This document shows, piece by piece, positions 1 to 10,700 of a stretch of 64,000 bases of DNA; the stretch's first letter is position 1, and each line of letters starts with the position of its first letter. Below the pieces are notes generated by a model. It made no database searches, had not been told where the DNA came from, and was given only the letters and a program-made list of their open reading frames with translations. A program made the translations under genes and the position numbers. The DNA is from UBA5066 sp048500275 (GTDB lineage Bacteria; Acidobacteriota; Thermoanaerobaculia; UBA5066). The stretch is from the NCBI GenBank assembly GCA_048500275.1, contig JASNYI010000001.1:1984001-2048000 (forward strand), in the 5' to 3' direction.

Positions 1-261
1 AGGTGCGGCCGCATCGTCTTCACCGTCAACAAGGGCCTTCCGGGTGTCGGCTTCGACCGCGCTCGGTGGAACGAGATCAAGGAGATGAAGTCCGGAACTG
101 TCACTCGGACCATCGTGGACGAGACCCTCCCTGGCGGACCCCGCGAGCGAACTATTTCCTACATCGCGCCGTTCGATCGGTGCGATCGAGAGGACGACTA
201 CCGTGTAGCATGGAAGTCGTTTAGGAAGCGATTCCCGAGTGAAGTCGGCTCGGCGAGCTAG
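1..261 (+). CDS. C-terminal fragment of an unrecognised protein
   Basis: Frame 1 is open from the window edge to TAG at 259-261 and reads as plausible protein: about 86 residues, mixed charged and hydrophobic, ending in SEVGSAS. The start lies left of the window. It sits 18 bases before the DGQHR gene on the same strand, so it is probably the preceding operon member. I do not recognise a family. The frame is preferred over the overlapping 73-residue frame because of its residue composition and because its stop is directly followed by the ribosome binding site of the next gene. Confidence 0.55.
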   Translation, partial: RCGRIVFTVNKGLPGVGFDRARWNEIKEMKSGTVTRTIVDETLPGGPRERTISYIAPFDRCDREDDYRVAWKSFRKRFPSEVGSAS

Positions 262-279
262 AGAACGAAAGAGGAGAGC

Positions 280-1275
280 ATGACGGCGCAACGTCAGAAA
301 CACCCCTCAGAACTCTCATACCCGGCGCTCCTGCTCGCGCAGAACAAGCACCGATTCTACTTTTCGACGATTCCTGTGGATTCGTTGTTCGAGAGCTGCT
401 TCGTCGCGAGACGAGACGAGGATCCGGCGACTGGGTTCCAGCGGGCGTTGAACGAGTCGAGAGCGGACGACATCGCCAGATACTTGGCGGATGGCGCGGG
501 CTCCATTCCTAGCAACATCGTCCTCTCCGCCCAAGCGCCGGCGGCCTTCCGATACGAGCGGAAGTCGAAGTCGATCTTCTTCCGAGCAGTTCGTGGGGCG
601 TTCTTAGTCCTGGACGGGCAGCATCGGCTGTGGGGCTATCAGAAGTGCCGTGAACGGCATCGGGTGCCCGTGGCGATCTATGAGGGGCTCACTCGGGCTG
701 AGGAAGCGCGGCTCTTCATCGATATTAATACAACACAAAGAGGCGTGCCGGCCGCTCTCTTGTTGGACATCAAGCAACTCGCTCAAATGGAGTCGCGCAA
801 GGAGCAGGTGCTCCGGGATCTGTTCGATAAGTTGAATCAAGATCCTGAGTCGCCGCTGGCAGGAAGACTGAGTGCGGCGAGGAGCACAGCCGGTCGGATC
901 TCGAGGGTGACCTTCAATCGTGCGATGGACGCCGTTCTGACGAGTAACATCATGTCCGACACCGATCCGGACGGCCGGTATCGACTCGTTAGAAACTACC
1001 TAAATGCCTTTGAGGCCGAGATGCCGGACAAGCGACTTCTCGTGCGGGCTTCCTTCTTCGAGGCGATCATGGAGGTGTTCGACGCCATCGTGCAGAGTGC
1101 GGTCGACCAACACAGAGCGGCGCGGAAGGAGACCATCTCAAAGATCATTGCCCCCCTTGCACGGCTGGACTATTTCGGTTCGGGCGGGCGAACCCTTCTC
1201 GAGAAGAAGGAGATCGTCCAGCTAATGCGGGCAACACTGAGGGTGAAGACACCGATCTCTACCGAGATGCTGTGA
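280..1275 (+). CDS. DGQHR-domain protein (DndB-like superfamily)
   Basis: 331 residues. The hallmark VLDGQHRLWGY lies at about residues 108-118 and is followed by FIDINTTQRGV near residue 149, the ParB/sulfiredoxin-like signature of DGQHR proteins. Known relatives include DndB, the regulator of DNA phosphorothioation, and many unassigned defence-island genes; no dndCDE genes are visible here, so a phosphorothioation role is not supported. The ATG at 280 follows a GAGGAG-type ribosome binding site. The stop overlaps the next start (GTGA), so the two are translationally coupled. Base composition is less GC-extreme than the helicase genes downstream, which suggests separate acquisition. Confidence 0.85.
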   Translation: MTAQRQKHPSELSYPALLLAQNKHRFYFSTIPVDSLFESCFVARRDEDPATGFQRALNESRADDIARYLADGAGSIPSNIVLSAQAPAAFRYERKSKSIFFRAVRGAFLVLDGQHRLWGYQKCRERHRVPVAIYEGLTRAEEARLFIDINTTQRGVPAALLLDIKQLAQMESRKEQVLRDLFDKLNQDPESPLAGRLSAARSTAGRISRVTFNRAMDAVLTSNIMSDTDPDGRYRLVRNYLNAFEAEMPDKRLLVRASFFEAIMEVFDAIVQSAVDQHRAARKETISKIIAPLARLDYFGSGGRTLLEKKEIVQLMRATLRVKTPISTEML

Positions 1276-2294
1276 CGTTTCCGCAGGGTTCCGCCTGGCA
1301 GGAGCTGCGCCGTCGCGCTCTTGATACCGTGCCGCACGCGGTGGCTCTAAAGAGCGCTGAACCGCCTACCTTCCGAAGGTGGCTGAGGGAGGGAGCGTTC
1401 TCGGTTGCGAAGCAGTCGGGGGGATCCTTCACACTTACCGCATCGACGGCGGAAACGGCGACGCTGTTCTTGTCCGAAGCGGCGCTGCACCTCGACCATG
1501 CGGTGGAGCACTCAGCTGGCATTCGGCACCAGCTGGCGTGCGGACGGTGGTTCAGTCCGGCGTGGCTCGTTGTTACCTTCTACTACTGGGCCTTCTTTCT
1601 CGCGGCAAGTATCCTCCGGAGTACCGGAGGCAGCCCGTGGTATCTCTCGAAAGAGGATGTTGCAATCCTCGACAGTCTCGCTGGTTCAGGAAGCAGAGCG
1701 GGAGCAGGCGCGTACCACGTTCGCCTTGGGCCAACGCTCTCGGCGACGCAACGTGAGGTCATCGTGCGGCGGCTTGCGCAGGGCAGGCTTCACGATGTGA
1801 TGTGGCGTGCATTCTTCGAAGTGGTGAGTCAACTTGCTGTTGGTATTCGCGGACGTCCTGACGATGAGGCGCGACTGTATCTGACACTGCAGGAGGGCGC
1901 GGCACGACTCGGCCCGACCTGGCCGGGGGATCTGAGAAATCTTCTGAACTACAGACCGGGAGTGGGATACGGAGTCGTCAGACGAATGGGACCGGCGGGT
2001 GTCTTTCGCGGAATCGAGGTCGACCCTGGCAGCCGCTTCGGTAGCATCCTGACGCGTTTCGAGAGTGCCGTGGGCTCTCTGGATCGAGGACGACCTATCG
2101 AGGAGCAGACCAGCCTCGCGGCTACCGCCCTTATCGACCAGACATTCGTAATGGACGAGATCGCGAGGCGACTCCACGCAGACGTTCTGGAGCGGAGGGG
2201 AATCGACAAGCGCTGGGCAGAGGCACGCCGCCGATTCGCGGTTACGCAGGTGGGCTATAGGGTGCCAGGTGGATGGCCAGTTACGTTTTCCTGA
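1272..2294 (+). CDS. Hypothetical protein coupled to the DGQHR gene
   Basis: 340 residues starting at a GTG that overlaps the DGQHR stop by four bases, so it is very likely co-translated and functionally paired. There are no motifs I can assign. The sequence is mostly helical with one hydrophobic stretch around residues 95-115 (AWLVVTFYYWAFFLAAS), which could be a buried helix or a single membrane segment. Length and position resemble the uncharacterised partners that accompany DGQHR genes in mobile islands. Followed after 34 bases by the AIPR gene. Function unknown. Confidence 0.7.
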   Translation: MTFPQGSAWQELRRRALDTVPHAVALKSAEPPTFRRWLREGAFSVAKQSGGSFTLTASTAETATLFLSEAALHLDHAVEHSAGIRHQLACGRWFSPAWLVVTFYYWAFFLAASILRSTGGSPWYLSKEDVAILDSLAGSGSRAGAGAYHVRLGPTLSATQREVIVRRLAQGRLHDVMWRAFFEVVSQLAVGIRGRPDDEARLYLTLQEGAARLGPTWPGDLRNLLNYRPGVGYGVVRRMGPAGVFRGIEVDPGSRFGSILTRFESAVGSLDRGRPIEEQTSLAATALIDQTFVMDEIARRLHADVLERRGIDKRWAEARRRFAVTQVGYRVPGGWPVTFS

Positions 2295-2328
2295 GTGCAC
2301 GATGCGACATGCGTCTAAAGGACGGCCG

Positions 2329-4104
2329 ATGAGAGCAGTGGCAGAGAACGATCTTCGGGACGCCTGGAACCGCCACCACGAGACCCACGGCGGCAAGCGC
2401 GAGGACTACTTCGGCCCCGTCTACCTCGCGAAGGAGTTCAGCGGGTCCGTCGAGGACTTCCTGGCGCAGTGCGCGTTCGGGTCGAACGACTACGGACTCG
2501 ACGCGTACCACGTCGACGAGAGCCGGAAGAACATCTACCTCTACCAGTTCAAGTGGTCAGAGGACCACAACCTCTTCAAGGGGTCACTCAAGCGGCTCGT
2601 CGAGTCGGGAATGGAGCGGGTCTTCGGGAACCCGCAGGCCTCCCGGAACGAGAACGACTTCCTCGGGCGCCTGAGGGCTGAGATCTACGAGAAGCAGGCG
2701 AGCATCGACCGGGTCGTCATCCTCTTCGTCTTCAAGGGCGACCCGGAGCGTGCCGACCAGAGCAGCGGGCTCGAGGCGCTGCGGGAGGAGCTGGAGTCGA
2801 AGAAGCACTTCATCAACGGCTTTTTCGGCGAGGACCGCTCCGTCGACCTGACGTTCGAGTTCCGGTCGAACGAGACGCGAGGCAAGTCGGCGACGCACGT
2901 CAAGAAGACGCACCAGTACGACCTCCGGCTCGAGGCGCCCCACGAGAGGCAGCTCGAGTCGGGCGAGAGGCTGCACGTCGGTTTCGTCCGGCTGATGGAC
3001 CTCTACCGGATCCACCAGGCGATGGGGCCGCGCCTCTTCGAGCGGAACATCCGGTTCGGTCTCGGGGAGGAGGAGGGGGCGAACCGTTCGCTCCGGAGGG
3101 CCTTCGAGAAGATCGTCATCGACGGGGCCGACCCGGCCGGCCTCTTCGCCTTCAACCACAACGGCGTGACGCTCTCGGTGGAGAAGCTCGTCGTGGAGGA
3201 CGGGACGGCGAGGGTGACCGAGCCGCGGATCCTCAACGGCGCCCAGACGCTGACGACGCTCGCCCGGTTCATCGAGAAGAACCGGGAGCACCCGGAGTTC
3301 CGCAAGCGACTGCAGGGCCTGGAGGACCTGGAGGTCCTCGTCAAGGTGATCGACGAAGCGGAGTACCGCTTCGTCGTCGGAGTGACGATCTGCACGAACA
3401 AGCAGAACCCGGTCGACCCTTGGAACCTCCGGGCGAGCGAGCAGATCCAGCTCGACCTGGCGGACCGGTTCCGGGAGGAGCTGGGGCTCTTCTACGAGCG
3501 GCAGGAGAAGAGCTGGGAGAGCTACCGGCTGGCCGACCTCGAGGAGATGGAGGTCGACGGGAACCAGAAGCCGATCCAGATCCGGCCGCTCGCCCAGACG
3601 TTCCTCGCCGTCCAGGGCGAGCTCGACCGGATGTCGCGCCTCGGCGACGTCTTCGAGGACGAGAAGGTCTTTCGCCGAACGTTCCCCGAGTCGTACCTCC
3701 GCGTCGACCCGAGGAAGATCGTCCTCGTCTACAAGATCCACCTCCGCCGGCGGGCCCTCATGCGCCACCTGGCGGAGAACAAGGGGCCGTCGTTCGAGTT
3801 CATCCAGAGGGGCTGGAACCTCGTCCAGGCGCTCCTCGTCCAGGCGCTCTTCAACCACAAGGATCTGCCGTCCTGGCTCGATCGCTTCGGAAGAACGACC
3901 TCGATGGAGACGGACTACACGGAGGTCCTGAAGAACCTCCTCTTCTCGAAGGTCGTCCCGGTCATCAAGAGGACGGCCTCCGAGAGCCCCTACGCCGAAT
4001 CGCTCGCGGAACAGAAGTACGCCTTCCTCCGGACGAAGGCGTTCTTCGGGAAGTGCATGGACCAGGCCGAGAACGACTACGGGTGGGAGAAGAGGTCGTT
4101 CTGA
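2329..4104 (+). CDS. AIPR-family abortive infection protein
   Basis: About 591 residues from ATG 2329, chosen because it follows an AAAGGA ribosome binding site; an in-frame ATG at 2269 lies inside the upstream gene. The family signatures FNHNGVTLS and ILNGAQTLTTL lie near the middle, and the N-terminal part (DYGLDAYHVDE...LYQFKW) resembles the nuclease-like fold found in AIPR (PF10592) proteins. AIPR members are linked to abortive phage infection and often accompany restriction or helicase systems. The gene is very GC-rich in third positions, like the two helicase genes downstream and unlike the two genes before it. Likely part of the defence island; mechanism unresolved. Confidence 0.85.
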   Translation: MRAVAENDLRDAWNRHHETHGGKREDYFGPVYLAKEFSGSVEDFLAQCAFGSNDYGLDAYHVDESRKNIYLYQFKWSEDHNLFKGSLKRLVESGMERVFGNPQASRNENDFLGRLRAEIYEKQASIDRVVILFVFKGDPERADQSSGLEALREELESKKHFINGFFGEDRSVDLTFEFRSNETRGKSATHVKKTHQYDLRLEAPHERQLESGERLHVGFVRLMDLYRIHQAMGPRLFERNIRFGLGEEEGANRSLRRAFEKIVIDGADPAGLFAFNHNGVTLSVEKLVVEDGTARVTEPRILNGAQTLTTLARFIEKNREHPEFRKRLQGLEDLEVLVKVIDEAEYRFVVGVTICTNKQNPVDPWNLRASEQIQLDLADRFREELGLFYERQEKSWESYRLADLEEMEVDGNQKPIQIRPLAQTFLAVQGELDRMSRLGDVFEDEKVFRRTFPESYLRVDPRKIVLVYKIHLRRRALMRHLAENKGPSFEFIQRGWNLVQALLVQALFNHKDLPSWLDRFGRTTSMETDYTEVLKNLLFSKVVPVIKRTASESPYAESLAEQKYAFLRTKAFFGKCMDQAENDYGWEKRSF

Positions 4105-4147
4105 TGGGGACGAGGGGATCTGCCTCGGGCGAGGAGTCGGAGTGACC

Positions 4148-4498
4148 TCAGGAAGGGACTTTCGAACGATCGTCGGCGAGCCCCACGGCGAAGGCCAGCG
4201 CCCGGTCGAGCACAGCGAGCTTCGCGGGAGAGAGGGACCCGACGTAGTTCGTCAGGGCAGCCTTCGGCAGGCTCATCAGCTCATCGCAGTGGATGCTGCT
4301 CTCGTGCTTGAGCCCTTCCTCGATCCCGATGTCGACCTGGGTGTGGAGACCGTCCCGTCGGGTGTAGACGGGTGCGCAAATCACGGTGGAGAACGCCGAG
4401 TCGAGGAGGAGCTGGCGGCTGACGACCACGAAGACACGCTGCCGGCGCGGATCGCCGGAACCAGGGTGCTGGACGAGGTACAGCTCCCCTCTCGTCAC
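4148..4498 (-). CDS. MazF/PemK-type mRNA interferase toxin
   Basis: 116 residues from a GTG start. The MazF/PemK layout is visible: RGELYLVQHP at the N-terminus (the conserved RG strand), then RQRVFVVVSRQLL and STVICAPVYTRR, then a long C-terminal helix after ELMSLPKAAL. The family cleaves mRNA (or tRNA) at short motifs and is neutralised by a co-encoded antitoxin, here the gene 12 bases upstream. The pair lies antisense between the AIPR and DruE-like genes, breaking an otherwise plus-strand run, so it was probably inserted there or retained for stability of the island. Confidence 0.85.
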   Translation of the reverse strand: MTRGELYLVQHPGSGDPRRQRVFVVVSRQLLLDSAFSTVICAPVYTRRDGLHTQVDIGIEEGLKHESSIHCDELMSLPKAALTNYVGSLSPAKLAVLDRALAFAVGLADDRSKVPS

Positions 4499-4510
4499 GG
4501 CATCGCTCCG

Positions 4511-4735
4511 TCAGAGAGGGATCTGGTAGGAGAGGGCGTCCTCGGCCTCGGCGTTCAGCGGCACGGCGTGGGCGTTGATGATCGCGAGGTCGGCGGCATC
4601 CTCGCCGGACCCGGGCCGGGAGAGGTACGCCCTGAGCGCCGCGGCCACGAGCGCGTCGCGCGCAGGCCCGGCCGGGGCGCGCCGGTCGAGCGCGGCCTTG
4701 AGGTCCTCGGGGAGAGCAACGACGGTCTCGACCAC
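4511..4735 (-). CDS. Putative antitoxin of the MazF-type pair
   Basis: 74 residues from GTG 4735. The N-terminal VVALPEDLKAALDRRA resembles a ribbon-helix-helix DNA-binding segment (a short strand followed by a helix), and the acidic C-terminal half (SGEDAADLA...NAEAEDALSYQIPL) is the type of tail that wraps the toxin. Position directly upstream of the toxin, on the same strand and with a 12-base gap, fits an autoregulated toxin-antitoxin operon. Family assignment rests on size, composition and context rather than on a long diagnostic motif. Confidence 0.7.
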   Translation of the reverse strand: MVETVVALPEDLKAALDRRAPAGPARDALVAAALRAYLSRPGSGEDAADLAIINAHAVPLNAEAEDALSYQIPL

Positions 4736-4797
4736 GATTCAATCCTACCAGCCTGGTTCCGCCCGAACCAACGCCGGGACTGGGTGAGGGGGCTCCG

Positions 4798-7700
4798 ATG
4801 ATCCCGTCCGTCCTCTCCACACAGGTCCGGAAGGGGATCGAGGAGTTCCTCCTCACGACGTTCCCGGTCACGACGCCGCTCTTCCAGCAGAGCCTCCAGG
4901 AGCTGCTCCGCAGGGAGGGGTCGGTCTTCCGCGGGCCGTATCTTTCATTGAAGCTGCCGTTCCGGACGGGGGAAAAGGGAGTCCGGTACTTCCCGGAGGT
5001 GCTTCCCGAGGGCTTCCGGCCGCACCGGCACCAGGAGCGGGCGTTCGAGCGGCTGGCCGGGCCGGACCGGCTCTCGACGATCCTCGCGACGGGGACCGGC
5101 TCGGGAAAGACGGAGTGCTTCCTCTACCCCATCCTCGACCACTGCGCCCGCGAGGTGGGAAGGCCGGGGGTGAAGGCGGTCGTCGTTTACCCGATGAATG
5201 CCCTCGCGACCGATCAGGCGAAGCGCTTCGCACGGGCCATCGAGGCGAGCCCGGCCCTGAAGGGAAAGGTGACGGCAGGGCTCTACGTCGGGGGAATCGG
5301 GCTGGAGACGCGGAAGACGATGGGGCCCGACGACGTCATCTCCGACCGCGAGACGATGCGGGCCTCGCCGCCCGACATCCTCCTGACGAACTACAAGATG
5401 CTCGACTACCTGCTCATCCGCCCGGAAGACGCGCGGCTCTGGCAGGGGAACGGGCCGGAGACGCTCCGGTTCCTCGTCGTCGACGAGCTGCACACTTTCG
5501 ACGGGGCGCAGGGCGCCGACCTCGCCTGCCTCATCCGCCGGCTGAAGGCGCGGCTCAGGACGCCGGAGCGACACCTCTGCGGCATCGGCACGTCGGCCAC
5601 GCTCGGCGAAGGGCCCGAGGGGATGAACGCCGAGGCGCTGAGCGGTTACGCGTCGCAGCTCTTCGGCGAGCCGTTCGGGGAGGACTCGATCGTCGGCGAG
5701 ACGGTGGAGACGACCGAGGAGTTCCTGAAGGGGCACCTCGTGACGCGATTCGGGGTGCCGGGGCCGGAGAAGCGGGAAGCGCTCGACCCGCACGCGTACG
5801 CGGGCCAGGTCGAGTTCCTCGAGGCCCAGCACCGGCTCTGGTTCGACGAGGGATTGAACGCGGCAGGTGGAGACGAGGCCCTCGTGGCCTTAGGCGAACG
5901 GCTCAAGGGGCATGCCTTCCTCCGGAACCTCCTCGTCATCCTGGACGGGAAGGCGCGCGAGCTGCGCGCCGTGAAGGACGAGCTGGCCCGCCAGGTGCCG
6001 GGATTCGCCGGGGCCGACGCGGAGACGTTCGACCGCCTCCTCGGGAGCTTCCTCGCGCTCGTCTCGGCGGCGCGGGTGAAGGGGCCCGACGGGAAGCCCC
6101 GGCCGCTGGTGCAGGTGCGCCTGCAGCTCTGGCTGCGCGAGCTGAGCCGGCTGGCAGCGATGGTGGAGATTCCGCCGGCGGGAGGCTCGCCCCGCCTCGC
6201 CTTCTTCGACGACCTCGCGTCCGACGAAGCAAAGAGGGCGCTGCCGATCGTCCATTGCCGGGAGTGCGGTGTCACCGGCTGGGGCGCCGTCACCAAAGCG
6301 CAGGACCAGAGGCTCGAGGCGGGGCTCAAGGGGTTCTACGACGCGTTCTTCCGCTTCAGCCCCACGGTGGCGTTCGTCTACCCGGAGGAGGACGGAGCCC
6401 CGGGCGACCAGCGCGGCTTCGCGTGGTGGCTCTGCACCGGATGCCTGCGCCTGGCGCAGGCGAACGAGGCGGGGGCGTGCCCGGGCTGCGGGGCGGGGCC
6501 GGAGGCGTCGCTCAGGGTGCGCGTGGGCGAGAACACGTACCGCGACCGCGAGGGGAAGACGCACGGGCACCACAGCTGCACGTCGTGTGGCGGCCACAAC
6601 AGCCTCACCATCGTCGGCTCGCGCGCGGCGAGCCTGACGAGCGTCGCCCTCTCGCAGCTCTTCGCCTCCCGCTTCAACGACGACAAGAAGCTCCTCGCTT
6701 TCTCGGACTCGGTGCAGGACGCCTCGCATCGGGCCGGCTTCTTCGGGGCGCGGACGTACGCCTTCAACTTCCGGACGGCGGTGCAGAAGGTCGTGGCCTC
6801 GCTCGGGGGGCCGGTTCCCCTCGCCGAGCTTCCGCGGAAGGTCGTGGAGTTCTGGCGGGAGAAGCTGACCGAGGGGCCGTTCGTGGCGACCTTCCTGCCG
6901 CCGGACATGGAGTGGCTGCACGACTGGGAGGCGCTGCGCGCCGACGGGAAGGTCCCCGAGGGCTCGGACCTCGTCGAGCTGGTGGAGAGGCGCATCGCCT
7001 GGGAGGTCTGGAGCGAGTACACGTTCAAGGGCCGCATCGGGCGAACGCTCGAGAAGTCGGGCAGCTCGGTTCTCCTGCCGCGCCCCGAGGTCGTCGAGGC
7101 GGCCGTGGCGAAGCTCCTGCCGGTGCTTCGGGAGGAGATCGGCGTCCTCCGCGACCTCGACGGCGCAACTCTCCGCAGGCTGATTGAGGGCTACCTTGTG
7201 ACTCTGAAGAACAAGGGCGCCGTGCAGCAGGCGGACCTCGGGCCGTACGTCGAGTCGGGCGGGAACGTCTACCTTCTCAACAGGACGAAGCACCTGCCGG
7301 GCTTCTCGAAGCACACCCGGGCGCCGGCCTTCCTCGCGAGCCAGGGCTTCTCGCGCTTCAACACGCTTCTCCGGTCGACCGTGCAGCAGGCGCCCACCTG
7401 GTTCGAGGACTGGCTCGCCCGGTCGCTCGCGGCGGTCGACGGGCGGGCGGGGGCCTACGCGGCCGAGATCTGGAAGCTCGTCGTCGAGGGGCTCATCGAA
7501 GCCGGCGTCCTCTTCCAGCGGCCGGGCCCGAAGGGCGCTTCCATCTGGGGCCTTCGCGAAGACCTCTTCCTCGTCGTCGACACGGTCGCCCAGATGCGCT
7601 GCGGGCGCTGCGGCTCGAACGTCTCTGTGGCGGCCTCGGAAGCGGAGGCGTGGGCTGGTGCCTCCTGCCTGCGTTACCGGTGCGCCGGGGCGCTCGCGCC

Positions 7701-10700
7701 GGAGCCTCCGCGCGAGGACTATTACCGGAGCCTCTACGCGACGGGAGACGTGACCCGGCTCTTCGCCGAAGAGCACACGGGGCTTCTCGAGCGGGCCGAG
7801 CGGGAGGAGATCGAGATCGCCTTCAAGGCGAGGCCGGAAGACCGGAAGCCGGGCGACCCGAACCTCCTTTCGTGCACGCCAACGCTCGAGATGGGAATCG
7901 ACATCGGCGACCTGTCGTCGCTCGCGCTCTGCTCCGTGCCGCCGAAGTCGAGCAACTACCTCCAGCGGGCCGGGCGGGCCGGACGGCGCGACGGGAACGC
8001 CTTCGTTCTCGCCGTGGCGAACGGCCGCCCGCACGACCTCTTCTTCTACTTCGAGCCCGAGGAGATGATCCAGGGCCTCGTCGAGCCGCCGGGCTGCTTC
8101 CTCAACGCCTCGGCCGTCCTCGAGCGTCAGCTCACGGGCTACGTCTTCGATCGCTGGGTCGAAACGGGGCTGACGAAAGGGGCGATTCCCGAGAAGCTCG
8201 GCCCGGTTCTCGACGCGGTGGAGAAAGGGACGGCCGCGCGCGACGCCTTTCCGAACAACCTCATCCAGTTCTTCGACCTGAACCGGACCTCGCTCGAAGA
8301 GGACTTCCTGGCGCTCTTCGAAGGAGAGGTGACGGAGCACTCGCGCGAGCGGCTCCGGACGTTCGTCCGCGGGACGGACCCCGCGGTCCCCGCGCTCCCC
8401 GTTCTCCTGGTCGAGGAGCTTCAGGGGGTGGTGAAGGAGAGGAAGAGCCTGAAGAACGCGGTCCGTCGCCTCGCGGAGCGAGTCGAGAAGGTGGAGGCCG
8501 AGCCGGCCGGCGGGGACGAGCGCGAGAAGGAGCTCTCGGAGCTGCGCCAGGAGAAGCACGCGCTGATGCGCCTCGTGGCCGACATCAACGGCAAGCACGT
8601 CCTGAACTTCCTCACCGACGCGGGGCTTCTCCCCAACTACGCCTTTCCCGAGAACGGGGTGCAGCTCAAGTCGGTGATCTACCGGCGGAACGACAAGGCG
8701 AAGGACGCCGAGAAGAAGTACGAGACGAAGCAGTACGTCTACGAACGGCCGGCGGCGTCGGCCATCATCGAGTTGGCCCCCGCGAGCAGCTTCTACGCGC
8801 AGGGGCGCAAGCTCCTCGTCGACCAGGTGAACGTCGACCTCTCGAGGCCCGAGCCGTGGCGCTTCTGCGCCGAGTGCTCGTACATGGAGAAGGAGGGGGA
8901 GAAGGAGCTCTCGGCCGCCTGCCCCCGATGCGACAGCCCCCTCTGGCCCGACGCGGGGCAGAAGCGGTCGATGCTCCGGATGAAACAGGTGCTCTCCACG
9001 GAGAACGACAAGGAGAGCCGCTCGTACGACGAGAGCGACGACCGCGAGCCGCAGTTCTTCCAGCGGAACATGTTCGTGGTGACGGCCCCGGCCGACGTGA
9101 AGGCGGCCTATTCGCTGCCGGTCGACGGGGTGCCGTTCGGCTTCGAGTTCTTCGGAAAGCTCACGCTCCGCGAGGTGAACTTCGGGAAGCGCGAGACGGG
9201 TCAGGCGACGCTCCGGATCGCCGGGGAGGACTTCGAAGACACGGGGTTCGTCGTCTGCCAGTCGTGCGGGAAGGTGAAGGGGATCCGGAAGGGGTGGTCG
9301 AACGGCCAGGCCGTCTCCATCGACCACGCTCTTCACTGCCGATTTCGGCCGACACCGAGCGCGACGCCGCCCCCCGATGCCCAGACGGCCTTCCACACGG
9401 AGTTCCTCTACCGGGAGTTCGTCTCGGAGGGAATCCGGATCCTCCTCCCCGTCGCGACGTTCGATGTCGAGCGAAAGGTGGAGTCGTTCGTGGCGGCGCT
9501 CGACCTCGGCCTGAGGAAGCACTTCCGGGGAGACCCGGGGCACCTCCTGACGACGGTCACCAGCGAGCCTGTGAAGGGCTCGGGGGTGAGGAAGCGGTTC
9601 CTCGTTCTCTACGACGGAGTGCCCGGGGGGACGGGCTACCTCGACGAGCTGATGCGGGACGAGAACGGCATCCTCGACGTCCTGCAGAAGGCGCTGGACG
9701 TCCTGACCGCCTGCTCGTGCCAGCACGACCCTGCGAAGGACGGCTGCTACCGCTGCCTCCTCGCGTACCGAGGGCGACACGACAAGCTCCGGACGTCGAG
9801 GCGGGAGGCGATCGACATCCTCGGGTCGATCCTCCGGGAGCGGGGGCGGATCGAGCGGGTGGAGCAGATCTCGACGATTCCGCTCGGGTCGCTCCTCGAG
9901 AGCGAGTTGGAAGCGCGGTTCGTGGAGGCGCTCCGGCGGAGCCGGATCGGCGACCACCCCGTGCAGCTTCTCCAGACCGTGGTGAAAGGGAAGACGGGCT
10001 GGTTCCTGAAGTGCGCCGCCGGAAGCTGGCTCGTCGAGCCGCAGGTGGACCTGTGCCCGGAAGAGGGCGTCGCGGTGCCGTCACGGGCGGACTTCGTCCT
10101 GCACCCGGAAGGGGGCGGCTCGGCCCTGCCGATCGCCATTTTCACCGACGGATTCGAGTATCACGCCGACCCCGCGTCGGGAAATCAGCGGCTCGGACTC
10201 GACACGGCCCAGCGTCTCGCCATCGTTCGCTCGGGGCGCTACCGGGTCTGGTCGCTCACCTGGGACGACGTGATGGAGCGATTCGACCCGAAGACGCCGA
10301 AGCTGTCGCCTCTCGGCGCCGACCGTCGGCCGCTCTTCTCGGCCCTCGCCGGGAGGGTGGCGGCGGGCGCCGCGCAGGACTGGATGGCGCTGGCGGAGGC
10401 GTCGACCTTCGAGATGCTCCTCGAGCGCCTCGACAGGACGCGGGAGCACGACTGGAACGGCTTCGCGTGCGCGTGGGCGCTCTCGTTCCTGGAGCAGGGG
10501 CGTGGGACGACGCTCGGCGGAGCCGAGGGGCTCCGCGACGACCTCCTCGGATCGGGGCAGCGAGGCTCGCTCGAGCACGGCCCGAAAGTGCCGGGTTCGG
10601 AGTGGCAGACGGGGCGGCTCGAGCACCTCCTCCTCGGGACGTCTCCGGTCATCCAGGGGCTCGTCTTCGGCAAGGCCGAGGCGCTCGGGCGGGGGAGCTT

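Noticed and set aside
5890..9957. A very long minus-strand open frame antisense to the DruE-like gene, and similar plus-strand frames over 30313-32616 and 36055-38532
   Set aside because: High GC leaves few stop codons; the translations are Arg/Pro/Leu-biased without domains, while the opposite strands carry clear motifs.
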